This document shows positions 25,553 through 37,018 of a stretch of 64,000 nucleotides of DNA, in pieces (the first letter of the stretch is position 1; the number at the start of each line of letters is the position of its first letter). The notes under the pieces are model-generated. The model was not told the DNA's origin. It was given only the letters and a program-made list of their open reading frames with translations, and did not search any database. The position numbers and the translations under genes are program-made. Source of the stretch: Sipunculus nudus (lineage: Eukaryota; Annelida; Sipuncula; Golfingiida; Sipunculidae); NCBI GenBank assembly GCA_026874595.1, contig CM049309.1, positions 28,277,033 to 28,341,032 of the forward strand. Direction: 5' to 3'.

Positions 25553-27688
25553 GGTGGGGACATCCCCGAACCCCACCCTCCGTATCATTATGGTGGAGAA
25601 CCGGGGCAGAGCTGTACTACTAGGCTGGACGAAACCGTCCGTAGAAGGTCTTAGAAGCGATCAGAGAGCTGAAATATTCCTTGAAATATGTGTTAAGTCA
25701 CAAATATGCACTTTCCTACTCCATAACACTATTACTTATGTCATTATTACAATTATCAATTATTATTAATTCTTTTGTTTTTATTATTGTTATTATAATT
25801 TTTATTTTTACACTAATGATATTTAAAAAATTATATTGATTATATCTATCACACTTAGACTTATGCTATTGATAATTATACTACTATTGTGATAATAATA
25901 AGGATTATAACATTTATAATTATAGTAATAATATTGATAATAAATATAATACTACTTACAATAATAATATTAATAAAATAATAATAATAGCTTTTTATAT
26001 TATTATTATTATTATTATATTTAAAATATTTTTATTATTATTTTTATTATTATGTTTTATATTAAAATTATTATTATTAATTTTATTTCTATTTAATGTT
26101 CATTATTATGGTCATATTATTTAATATTATTGTTATTTAATTCATAATCCTTTTTAAATTATATTAATCTGACTTACAATTATGCTATTGATAATTAAAC
26201 TACTACCATAAGAATAATGATAATAATAATTATAATTATCATAATTATATTCATAATAATTGTAATACTACTTATAATAATAAGGTAATGTAATAATAAT
26301 TTTAGTTTTTTATCGTATTATTATTAATATATTATAAATTTATTATTATTATTATTATTAACATTTTAAAATTCCGATTCGAATTATATATCAATTTTTT
26401 TTTCTCAGTGAAAATCATAAATATATAAAAATATTACTATTTATAGTTATATTTATTTATTGATTTCAATTTCTGTTATATTTTATGTTATCTAGGGTTT
26501 ATTTCATGTATTGGGAATGGCAGTAACAATATTAAGAGGGATTCATGATGAAAAATGCAGTTTAAATTAAATTGGCTAAAAAAGAAAGAAAAAAAACTAA
26601 AAAATATCGTTATGGGTACGAAATGACGTGTTGTGTCTTCGGTACTACTACATTAGCTACGGATAGATGTCGCAATTATTGCAGGGTCGCAAACGCGGCC
26701 GTTCGTCAAAAATGAGCTGTCAACATACCTCGCAGCACCCGGCAGGAGACCATAGACAGTACCCGGGCTCAGGCTGATAAGAGAGCTGACCCCAAAGAAC
26801 TGGACAGGCCACTATAATAGGTTCTTATATAATATAATTCTTCCGCCTGCAACGCCAGTTCACACAAAGGACCAAGCTCTGCGTGCATATGTGCTGTGTG
26901 TATGATCCGAGGTGATTACGTGTCAGTTGGACGGGAGCCAGATGGACGTGTCACATTTAGACGTTATGTAAATTTTACGTGACATGATTATACAGTTAAG
27001 TAGCTGGGGATATTACGCTTTAATATGAACAATAAAAAAGATCATAACTCTGGATATCTATTTATCTAAAACGGTATAAGTATGATTTTTTACGCAATCT
27101 ATGATACCCATGTACATGAATTAATATTTAAAACGCTTTCGATTTTTTTGCGTTATCTTCTTACTTCCCTGGCGTATTTTTCGTGGAAACCGTAATAATT
27201 TTATCCCCAATGTTATCCGTATCATCATGCATTTAAATATCAAATAAATAGCCAACCTCAACTTTATACATATATATACATACATATATTACATATACTT
27301 ATATTACAGTCCGACATATAACATTAATCCATGTATACTGTCATACCGTCAGTTAAAAATTATGTACATTCAAGAAACCAGAGTAGAAAGACAGTTTGGA
27401 AACCCGTACCACGTGGCAGGGACATATGATAAAGAAACCTGCACCTCTGACACGGTCACTGCATTTTAAAGGAAAGCTTTCCCTATAAGCGGGGTCACTT
27501 AATAACTAACTTAATTGTTTGAATAACGGAAGAAATTAAAATGTGTTTCACAACTAGACATTTCTTGGCACCGCAGGTGCCAGAGTATCCCCAGACATAG
27601 TAGCCCCCCCCCCCCCCCTTTAAGAATAGACCCCCATTTTTAGCAGCATTATGACACTCGGCATATTTATTGTTTCTTCCATCTAACA
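25553..27688. other. AT-rich intergenic DNA, no gene seen
   Basis: From about 25740 to 26460 the sequence is almost all A and T with many TTA/TAA-type triplet runs. The rest is unremarkable single-copy-looking sequence. A run of 15 C lies at 27604-27618. No coding signal or RNA gene was recognised. Confidence 0.7.
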
Positions 27689-29330
27689 ATCCACAATCTT
27701 GTTGAAGATGTTGGTCCTGTGACCTTGATCTTTTTAAAGATGTGTCCTGTGACCTTGACTTTTGACCTCATGACCCCAAAATCAATTTTGGTCTTGCTTT
27801 TCCAATGGGACATATACAAGTCAAGTTTGAAATCCATACATCAATAAAAGGAGGAATTATCATCCAGAAACTAATTTTTGGACAGATGGCTCCTGTGACC
27901 TTCACCTTTGACCTTGTGACCTCAAAATTGATAGGGGTCTTCCACTCTTGGCAGGTGAACTATATGTGCAAGATAAAAGATCTGAGGTGAATTGTTTGGC
28001 TGAAAATGCATCCACAATCTTTTTAAAGAAGTTTCCTGTGACCTTGACCTTTGACCTCATGACCCCAAAATCAATTCGGGTCTTGCTTTTCCAATGGGTC
28101 AAATACAAGTCAGGTTTTAAAATCCATACATCAATAAAAGAAGGAATTATCATCCAGAAACTATATTTTGGACAGATGGCTCCTGTGACCGTTCACCTTT
28201 GACCTTGTGACCTCAAAATTGATAGTGTTCTTCCTCTCTTGGCAGGAGAACTATATGTGCAAGATGAAAGATCTGAGATGAAATGTTTGGCTGAAAATGC
28301 ATCCACAATCTTTTTAAAGATGTGTCCTGTGACCTTGACCTTTGACCTCATGACCCCAAAATCAATTCGGGTCTTGCTTTTCCAATGGGTCAAATACAAG
28401 TCAAGTTTGAAATCCATACATCAATAAAAGAAGGAATTATCATCCAGAAACTAATTTTTGGGCAGATGGCTCCTGTGACCTTCACCTTTGACCTTGTGAC
28501 CTCAAAATTGATAGTGTTCTTCCTCTCTTGGCAGGAGAACTATATGTGCAAGATGAAAGATCTGAGGTGAAATGTTTGGCTGAAAATGCATCCACAATCT
28601 TTTTTAAAATGTGTCCTGTGACCTTGACCTTTGACCTCATGACCCCAAAATCAATTTTGGTCTTGCTTTTCCAGTGGGACATATACAAGTCAAGTTTGAA
28701 ATCCATACATCAATAAAGGCAGGAATTATCATCCAGAAACTAATTTTTGGACAGATGGCTCCTGTGACCTTCACCTTTGACCTTGTGACCTCAAAACTGA
28801 TAGGGGTCTTCCTCTATTGGCAGATGACTTATATGTGCAAGATGAAAGGTCTGAGATGAAATGTTTAGCTGAAAATGCATCCACAATCTTTTTAAAGATG
28901 TGTCCTGTGACCTTGACCTTTGACCTCATGACCCCAAAATCAATTGGAGTCTTGCTTTTTCAATGGGACATATATAAGTCAAGTTTGAAATCAATACATC
29001 AATAAAAGCAGGAATTATCATCCAGAAACTAATTTTTGGACAGATAGCTCCTGTGGCCTTGACCTTTGACCTTGTGACCCCAAAATATATATGGATCATC
29101 CACTATTGGCAAGTGAGCTATATATTCAAGATGGAAGACCTAGGATGAAAGTTTGGCTTAAAATGCATCCACAGTATCTTTTAAAATGCCAGTCCATTGA
29201 CCTTGACCTTTGACCTCATGACCCTAGAACCTATAGGGTTCTTACTTTAGTGGTGGGCCATACATAAGTCATGTTTGAAATCCATATGGCTATCAACACT
29301 GGAGATATCATAAGAGGTGTGTGATTTTCA
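27689..29330. repeat. 289-bp tandem repeat with nuclear-receptor-like half-sites
   Basis: Equivalent positions recur at 28239, 28528 and 28817, a period of 289 bp. There are about four good units and more diverged copies at both ends, with single related motifs out to about 29690. Each unit carries two clusters of TGACCT-like hexamers, one containing GACCTTGACCTTTGACCTC. Short ORFs within it are repeat by-products. Confidence 0.9.
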
Positions 29331-30189
29331 CCATATATGGCAATATTCAAGGTCAAGGCCACTATCATAGGAAAGGTCATGACCCCAATTTAAATAAACA
29401 TCATCCCTTAACCCATACCTATGTACATGCATAATATAAAAGAAATCTGTCCATTAGTTTTTGACTTATAATGCTCACAGTACTGTAAGGTGGCAATTTT
29501 GGGGGTATTAAACGGCACGAAAACAAGTAAAGAATAATAGGTGGCGCCACCAGTTTCTGGAACATGACAACCCTATCCATGATCTTCCATCAACTTGATT
29601 TTGGGATAAATCAATGCAAGATTTCTTGAGATATAAAAGAATTTGTGTGATTTTCCCAAAAATTGGACCTATTCAAGGTCAAGGACACTCTCCTAGTAAA
29701 GGGCATGACCTCATTTTAAATAGGCGTCGTCTTCTTACCCATATCTATACATATACCAAGTTTGGTAAAGTTCCGTGAAATATTTTTTGGGTTATCGCGC
29801 CAACAAGATTTATATGCGGCGGCGGCGGCGGCGGGACCGGTATGAAAACATAGAATCCCCCGACTTTGTCTGGGGATACAATGATTATTGCGTTAAGGCA
29901 TTTCATAATACAGTAAAAATAACAGATTACCTGTTGATAAATGTATGGGTAATCAATAAGACACAAACCCACAAGAACAGAACAAAACGTATAACAGTTA
30001 TCTCTCGCAGTCCCTTCTTTAATTTGACGAAAATGAGCGGAGAAATGGCTTTATGCATGCACGTAAATATACACATATGTATGTATGTGTTGTCGTCTTT
30101 ATTTTGGATACAATCCATCTTCTTTCTCTGTCTCTCTCTCTTTCCTTCTCTCACTCCCTCTTTTACAGTTCCTCGGATTAGGAAAAGGA

Positions 30190-30250
<61 letters not shown>

Positions 30251-31543
30251 AGAAATACTTGTACACTATGGCCTGAGAGAAAAAAGGAGAGACAGGAAGA
30301 GATAATGAACAGGGAGAGAAAGAAAAATGTTAACCGACGGAATATTTATCAAAGGCCAAAAACTTATAAATTTTTCCATAATTTCAGAAATCAGCATTCA
30401 AAACACTATATACATGTCCATAATATAATAAATCAAAAAGACAACAAAACAGTAATATTGCAAGGCAAGTGATATTAAAATGAATCGCCAATCCGCCGGG
30501 TCGTCCATGCGTATAATCCGTACATCCTTCAGGAAGTTTTAAACTGCTTGATATTTTAATATATGCATTCAAAATACTTAATCTGAAATAAAATGCATTT
30601 ATTAGCCTTCGTTTTACCTTTTAATCATATACATAAATGATGAAGCGTCGGACAGTAGCGTCATATTGACCCTCTGGCATTACGACCAGATTAATAGCGC
30701 CAGAGTGTCATGACATCTACGTCCGAGGACCGCATTATAAGGCCTTATGAAGATGCAAATATTTTCGTCATTTCTGACAACGCTTCATGGGCTACAGGTA
30801 CACTGTCAATCAACATAAAGCCCATTCGATAGCAGTTTTTGTGTACTTTCTAATAATACCAAATATGAGTGAGAAAAGTTCCTGTTTAACCCAGCACATT
30901 GGTAAACCCCTCGGCATGTTTGTTGAATTTATGACCGCATGAACACAAGCATGGCTCGCATGGGTTACTGGACGCAGGCAACTTGCAGCGACACAGGATG
31001 GCCCGTGTCCATGGAGACGGTGTTTCAGTTTGGGTTGCGAGCTCACATATACACTATTGTGTTTATTTACCATTCCAAGCATACTATTGAGATTATGGGC
31101 TGTTTTCCACAGTATAAATGCAACCAGGTGCAAGACCACTGGGATACATTCCTCCATATTACTAGTATCACGACTCGAGTAGGCTTACCAGCCCAATTAT
31201 CCGATTGCCTACCGAGTCGGGTTGTCGGACAGGGACCCGTCCAGATGGGATCGAAAAATCCGACCCGTCTAAATGAGATCCGCGTCCATTTGGGATGAGT
31301 AAGACAGGTTAAAGATATTTCAATGAAAGTCAGTTGTGAAACCAGCGCAATCCAGTTTCTGTTGGATGTTTTGAATGGTAACATGTTATTTATAGTGATA
31401 TAAATAAACAAAGAACTGCATCGGCGGTATAGGCCTATGTATATATAAGAATTATGCCTCTGAGAGATTTGTTTATTATCAGTGGGGTTATACTGTCAGG
31501 TAAGTAATGTCCCAGCCTACTCACGTTTAATTTACAGGTCTGC

Positions 31544-31544
<1 letters not shown>
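29331..31544. other. non-coding DNA with microsatellites
   Basis: Contains a short CGG-type triplet run at about 29816-29834, a CT-rich stretch (about 30120-30165) followed by a GA run (about 30192-30250), and otherwise no recognisable gene. ORFs here are short and partly low complexity, and I see no family resemblance in them. Confidence 0.6.

Positions 31545-31599
<55 letters not shown>
31545..31599. repeat. (TA)n microsatellite
   Basis: Uninterrupted TA dinucleotides directly abutting the left terminus of the fold-back element. Confidence 0.97.
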
Positions 31600-31602
<3 letters not shown>

Positions 31603-32191
31603 AGAGACGAGATTGAAATCCTGGCGGATTTTAAATTCGCCTAGACGAGATTGCGATTGTGATCTCGCCTAGACGGATTTTAAACTCGCCTAGACGATAT
31701 CACAATCGCAATCTCGCCTATGCGAGATTAAAATCCATCATGCAGCAGGCCAGGATTTAAATCTCGCCTAGGCGAGTTTAAAATCTGTCTGGTATCATCC
31801 AGGCGAGTTTAAAATCTGCCTAGACAAGATTAAAAAAGTGATCTGATCTGATTTCCTAATATATTATGCATTGCAGTTGACATATGAAAGATGTTTTCAG
31901 TCAGACTTTCAATAATTCAACACTGAATTGTTATGTATATAGTTCACAAGTAATATATTTATTACTCGCCTAAGTGATATCAGGCAGATTTTAAACTCGC
32001 CTAGGCGAGATTAAAATCCTGGCCTGCTTCATGCTGGATTTTAATCTCGCCTAGGCGAGATTGCGATTGTGATCTCGTCTAGGCCAGTTCAAAATCCGTC
32101 TAGGCAAGATCACAATTGCAATCTCGCCTAGGCAAGATCACAATCGCAATCTCGTCTAGGCGAATTTAAAATCCGCCTGGATCTCGTCTCT

Positions 32192-32194
<3 letters not shown>
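31600..32194. mobile_element. fold-back / MITE-like element
   Basis: The ends are perfect 14-bp inverted repeats, GTCAGAGACGAGAT (31600-31613) and ATCTCGTCTCTGAC (32181-32194). The interior is built from repeated, alternately oriented modules around the palindrome CTCGCCTAGGCGAG with TTTAAA-type arms, so each half can fold back on the other. No ORF of note. It sits between a TA microsatellite on the left and CA/TA microsatellites on the right. The family is not recognised. Confidence 0.75.

Positions 32195-32264
<70 letters not shown>
32195..32264. repeat. (CA)n and (TA)n microsatellites
   Basis: CA dinucleotides followed directly by TA dinucleotides, flanking the fold-back element on its right side. 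Confidence 0.95.
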
Positions 32265-32268
<4 letters not shown>

Positions 32269-32516
32269 TTTGAAATTATTCAGAATACCTGACATTATTA
32301 TATTTAAAAAATATCATGTTCTGTTCTATATTATATATTATATATATAGTGTATTAGTAGTGTATATATAGATTTGGCCCATTTTTTGGGGAAATTTGGC
32401 CCATTTTTAGCCGTATTTTGATTGGTGGGGAGTTAGGCCCATTTTGAATCCTGGCTTCTGATTGTTCATAAGGTTGGCTTCTCATGCATAGTAATGAGCT
32501 GGTGTGACGTCACGAG

Positions 32517-32705
32517 ATTGAGCGCCCCCTGGCGGGGGGACGATAAATTATTAATGAAAGTGTTAATGACGGGTTGGTTTTGATTAATGCCGGGTGTCGC
32601 CCCCTGTTGGTATGATGAGAAAGTATTAATGAAAGTGGTAATTGACCGGTTGGTTTTATTTAAGGCAGCGAGTCGCACCCTGGCGGCGTGATGGGAAATT
32701 ATTAA
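32517..32705. repeat. three copies of a ~75-bp repeat
   Basis: CGCCCCCTGG-like motifs at 32523, 32598 and 32674 (spacing 75-76 bp), each followed by ATTAATGA-type sequence. The copies are diverged. Confidence 0.8.
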
Positions 32706-33588
32706 TGAGTGGTAGGATCATTTGGTTTTTAAATTATTTTATGATGTTTTAAGAGTTTAATTATTGATTTTTGCATTTGAAATGTTTTTGGAGTTTGAGT
32801 GTTTTATTTTCACATAAATGTGTTTTTATGGATACTTTTTAAAAAGTTTTTCCCGTTATATTCGCGTTTTTTGTAGTTTTCTATTGTATGTTTTTCATTA
32901 TTTTTCTACTTTTTATTACGTTTTTTGCTAAAATTGTGGTAAAAATGCAACTTAAGTGTTTATTTTTTAAATTTTATTTTACCTTATAATACCATTTTTG
33001 CGAGTTTTGAGGTTAGTTTTTTAACTGTTTACATTTTATTTTTTCACTTTTTAAGCTTTTGAGTTTTAACTTTTTCTATTTATGAAATTTCGAAGGAAAC
33101 TTTTTGCATTTAATTGCCACATTTTTAAAAACCTTTGGGGTTGTATTTTCACATTCTAAATGTTTTAGGGGTAATTTTTTTTTCTAAGCTTTCTGGCTTC
33201 TGACACATTTTTACATTTGCATTCTTACACAGTTTCACTTTTTTTTCACACAGCAAACCAACATTTTCTTTCACTCCCCGTTCATGTAGGAAGACAACCA
33301 ACAGATTTGAAAACGGTTTAAATTATTTTAATTACTAAAGGAAAGAGCCCTGCTCTAAAATATGTTATTTGTGTCTGTTTTGCGACGAGTGTTCTTTTTT
33401 TTTTACTGTTATGTAATATGTTTAGTTTGCGGGAAATGCTGTGTTCTTCTTTTTGTTTTAACTAAAAACGTAATAAAAAATAAATGTCCTTTGTCTCCCC
33501 TCAATACGCAGGGGCCTCTTAATACTTTTTTTTAAGTTTAAATAATGTCCACTGACACAGTATACACAAATTTAAAAACTAAGAAAAG
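32706..33588. other. T-rich non-coding flank of the virus-like element
   Basis: Strongly T-rich on this strand with no plausible ORF. It could include the decayed left terminus of the Polinton-like element, but I could not find a matching inverted copy near the right end of the window. Confidence 0.5.
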
Positions 33589-34785
33589 TTAAAGTCTACT
33601 CGTATTCTGTGGCGACTCTTCTAAATGGTACATGGAAACCTGCACATGTTCGGTATTTTGAAGCAAATCCAACACGAGGGATGCTGCAGGTAACGAGGTA
33701 TTGGAAACGTTCTCAAACCCTTCAATTTGTATCTCGTCCTCTAGGTTTTGGTTTCCAGCATCTGCAAAAGTGCTGCCAACGGTTTGATCAAAATCATTCT
33801 GTCCACTGGCGATTTCACTTGTTCCAGCATTCTGTATGCCGACCGGCGGATTTTCAGGTACGTTTGCCGGTCCACCACTGTAGATTTCATGCGCCAGTCT
33901 TTCGTATTCCAGGTCAGCCTGGCCGAGAGTTCCATCGGTTCCCCAGGTATATCCCGACAGCCACTGGTCATTAAACTGCTGGGTGTTTGGGGGCGGGGTT
34001 CCTGGAGGAGTGAAAGGGGAGATTACTCTTTGTGGGGTTGTTCGCCGCATGGGCTCAACGACTCCAACTGGTGTAATGTTTCTAGTGGTGGGGCTGTTGC
34101 TGGTAGGGGAGGCTGGGGGATCGTAAAACAAGACAGGTACTGGTGGGGAAGGGGAGCGGGATCGAAGGGGGGGGGGGGGGGTATTGGGGAGTAAGGCGGA
34201 GGCGAGGTTTTGACCAGTGGCTGATGGAGACTCACCCGAGGTACTGCTGATGGTGACGGTGGTCGTGGTGGTGCAGCTACGTGTGTTGCTTCTTCTTCTT
34301 GGTTTTCTTGGTGCACCAGGGCAGGAGCATACCACTTGAATGGCTTGGCTTGGGGTGCATGGATCTGCTGACCTGTGTGGACTCCTGTTATGGCATTCTT
34401 GGCTGTTGTTGCCCCGCCACCGGGTCGTATCGTTGATGGTGGGGGTATTGCTGCCTTCGTTTGGGTACAGCAGCTCTCTTCTTGCACCAGTTCTTTCATG
34501 ATGTTGTCTATTTCTTGCGACGAAATAGGTTGACTGAATTGTGTTCTCGGTAATGTTTCTACCCGTTGATTGCTCTTTTTCCTTCTCTTGTCTTTCTTCA
34601 ACTTCGAGCAAGCCAGCAGAGTCTAGAGCCCCATTATCCATCTCTTGACAGGCGTGTATTTCGGCAAACGTGCAAAATCTTATGGCGTGAAGTGGCGAGT
34701 GTGGCATGAGCCGGGTAGATATAGCTGTATGGGTTGTGACAAAACCATTGTAGGGCAGGGGTAGGCAAGTGTTGTGCGGGACCAT
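33589..34785 (-). pseudogene. proline/serine-rich protein of the Polinton-like element, frameshifted
   Basis: The product is not recognised. The leftmost gene of the element is read on the minus strand. Two overlapping minus frames (33589-34785 and 34023-34601) each look protein-like over different parts. This suggests one gene whose frame changes, most simply at a 15-base C run (coding strand; 34166-34180), with a second change nearer the N terminus. The region is rich in proline, serine and threonine, and includes a basic stretch near the start of the 34601 frame and PPPY within the proline-rich part. An intact version would be about 350-400 residues and mostly disordered. A structural or packaging role is plausible from position, but nothing in the sequence proves it. 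Upstream (34786-35000) lies a GC-box-like promoter region. Confidence 0.55.
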
Positions 34786-34861
34786 GATTCAAACACAGGG
34801 AACCAATCAGCTCAAAGCATTCAATCCTGCACACCCCTTACTGGATTCAATGAGAACGGTC

Positions 34862-35000
34862 ATGTGTGTGAAATGAACTTTATTCCGGAAGACCAATGGG
34901 AAAATTATACTGCGCATGCGCAAACGGAAATAAACTGGAAAAACACCTTAATACAATACTGCGTGTGCGCAACCGGAAACAAACGGGCAAATTACCTTAA
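34862..35000 (-). promoter_or_regulatory. candidate promoter with NRF-1, CCAAT and ETS-like sites
   Basis: Upstream of the minus-strand proline-rich gene. TGCGCATGCGCA at 34911-34922 is a perfect match to the palindromic NRF-1 consensus. A CCAAT box (GACCAATGGG, about 34891) and several CCGGAAG/ACGGAAA ETS-like cores lie close by, and a second GTGCGCAACCGGAAAC block lies near 34966. No TATA box is obvious. Confidence 0.45.
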
Positions 35001-35229
35001 ACTAGATAAATATATAATATTTTAATTTTTAAAAACACCTTATAAGCTGAGCTGAACATTACAAACATATTTTTACATGTTTTCCTTGATAAAACTTAGC
35101 AGTTCTAACGTTCCCTTCACCGCAATTCGGGTGGTGGTTATTAGGGCGATAGTGGTCAGTAGCCCGCCCGCCACCGCTTTCAGTCATTCCTCATCACTGT
35201 GGTTGCACATCTTTTCATTATCCTTCTGT

Positions 35230-36850
35230 TTAATGCAATCTTTTGCACGTTCCACAGGCGTCATTGAACTTGAGTGGGAGCATAATGTTGACAGCTTGTT
35301 CGATTTCATGGTTCATGCCTGGAATAGAGATGGCTTTAATGAGTTCCACCATGTTGTTTAGGGTGAAGTATTTCTCTTGGAGGCGCACCACAATTCCTAT
35401 GCTACCGTCAAATTTTGAGTGGGTGTACATGATCATTTGATAATCTGGATCGTAACACCAAGAGAAACGTTCACCGTTTTCACCAATCACATCCCACACT
35501 CTAACACACACATCTGCACTGGTGTCATTTCCCCGTTTTACAGCCATGAAACCAGAGCTATCGATGTAGGCGTTTTGATTTGAGCGTTTTTTTTTGGTGG
35601 CGGCTAGCGCTATCATTTCCATTGCTCTAGGACACAACATTCCTTTGGCGACTATTTTGTCTAGACCGACTCTCTTCCACACATCTTCATTTACTTCTTT
35701 GACCACGCCATGTTCTGTCGGCCTTTCTTCTCTCCATTTTTGGGCCAGGAAGTAACGCGTTTTGGGGACGAGGAGGCCTGTCACATTTCCAGTTCCCAGG
35801 TCCAGTTTTATTTCGTCTTGACGGACCAGGATGAATTCATCCGTTACAAAGAGAGCCACTTCCATTCTGGCTTTCCAATGGGGATGTTCCTGCGATCCTT
35901 TGAAATAACGGTAACCTCTTGTTCTTTTTTTCTTTTGTCTGTGGTTACTATGACAGTTTCTGGAAATTTCTTCTGGTTCAGGAGGAGATGGGTGTGGCAC
36001 ATGAGGTTCAAGCGGTACTGTGTGTTTGGAATCCTGAGGCCGTTGTTACAGGCGTTGTGGATGGGGTCTAGATACTCTTCAAGCAGCTAAACAAATGGCG
36101 TTATTCGTGGTTGGTTCCAGGAGCCACGAGGTACAGCTTTGGGTCTTTTCTTGGAATCTGCCACAATGTCATGACCTCTCTCATACAGTTTGTCGAGTGC
36201 ATTGGACATTTTTCTTTTGTGTTCTTTGAACAAGACATCTTCCCACATGCCTGACATAAAATGACCTTTGTCATAGTCGTCTTCATCAGAAGAGGAAGAG
36301 GAAAAGGAGGCGGAGGAAGTAGTAGTAGAAGTAGTAGTAGTACCTCCCATGTCTTCATAGGGGTAGTTTACAGGTTCGGCTTCTTTTTTGCACATTTCTT
36401 CACTGTCAGGAACTTTCCTTTTTTATGTTGCAGTTAAACAAGGTATCTAATGGGCTTGGTGCCACTTGATTAGATTCCATCCACTGGGCCACTTTTTCCA
36501 TGTCATATTTCCTTTGGGCTTCATGGATGGTTATTTCTTTATCTTCATCTTGTTCTTCTGCTCCGTTGTTCTTCTGCTCCGTTGTCTACTTGCGTGTTCT
36601 GGTCTTTGTTTTCCTCAAATTTAACTGTGATTGGCTCCATGTCATTACCACACCTAGCAACATCGTCTTCCAATAAGGTGGACTGGGGGTTGGTGGGTCT
36701 GTCGCACTGGTCGTCGGCGAACCCTTCCGGCTTCGGGATCAATGCTGGAGATGGAAATGTGATCAGATTGTGTTTCGTTGCCGTTATCTTCCATTTTGCT
36801 CTGTGCTCAAATGCGAAGTGAAGCGGTAAAGCGTAGTTGCGGTGTTTCAT
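35230..36850 (-). pseudogene. unrecognised Polinton-like element gene, broken in four places
   Basis: One minus-strand gene of roughly 500 codons fits the data better than several small ORFs. From its start at 36850 the frame is lost at a 16-bp tandem duplication (about 36554-36585), again at an A-run near 36419, stopped by an in-frame TAG at 36087-36089, and shifted once more near 35880. The N-terminal third is acidic and serine-rich (a serine run followed by DEDDYD). The C-terminal half (35230-36000) looks like a folded domain, with aromatic-rich segments such as RFSWCYDPDYQMIMYTHSKF. I do not recognise a family. It diverges from the DNA polymerase gene across a 170-bp shared promoter region. 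Confidence 0.55.
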
Positions 36851-37018
36851 AGAGTCAAACCGGAAGCAAAGTGGGAAAACTCATTGCGCATGCCTGGACC
36901 TCCCGGAAGCCACACGGAAAAACTGCTCTGGTTCCAGCTTATTTAAAGCCCCAGTGTTGCCCGCCCGACGTTCAACAGCGACACCGGGCCTTTTTCTGTG
37001 ACACTCCAAAGGGAGAGT
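36851..37018. promoter_or_regulatory. divergent promoter region between minus-strand gene and polymerase
   Basis: Contains CCGGAAG ETS-like cores on either side of a GCGCATGC NRF-1 half-site (about 36886), and TTATTTAAAG at 36939-36948. TTTAAA is self-complementary, so it could serve as a TATA-like element for both directions, about 80-90 bp from each ATG. Confidence 0.4.

Noticed and set aside
27805-29005. Series of ~61-84-codon ORFs
   Set aside because: They recur at the 289-bp repeat period on both strands and have no protein-like conservation beyond the repeat itself.
30085-30305. Ser/Arg/Glu-rich ORFs over the CT/GA runs
   Set aside because: They are produced by dinucleotide microsatellites.
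30810-31411. Host gene candidates around 31 kb
   Set aside because: Overlapping ORFs on both strands of similar length, no domain and no splice pattern recognisable.
33609-34194. Plus-strand ORFs opposite the proline-rich gene
   Set aside because: Shadow frames. The minus strand has the coherent proline-rich composition and the upstream promoter-like region.
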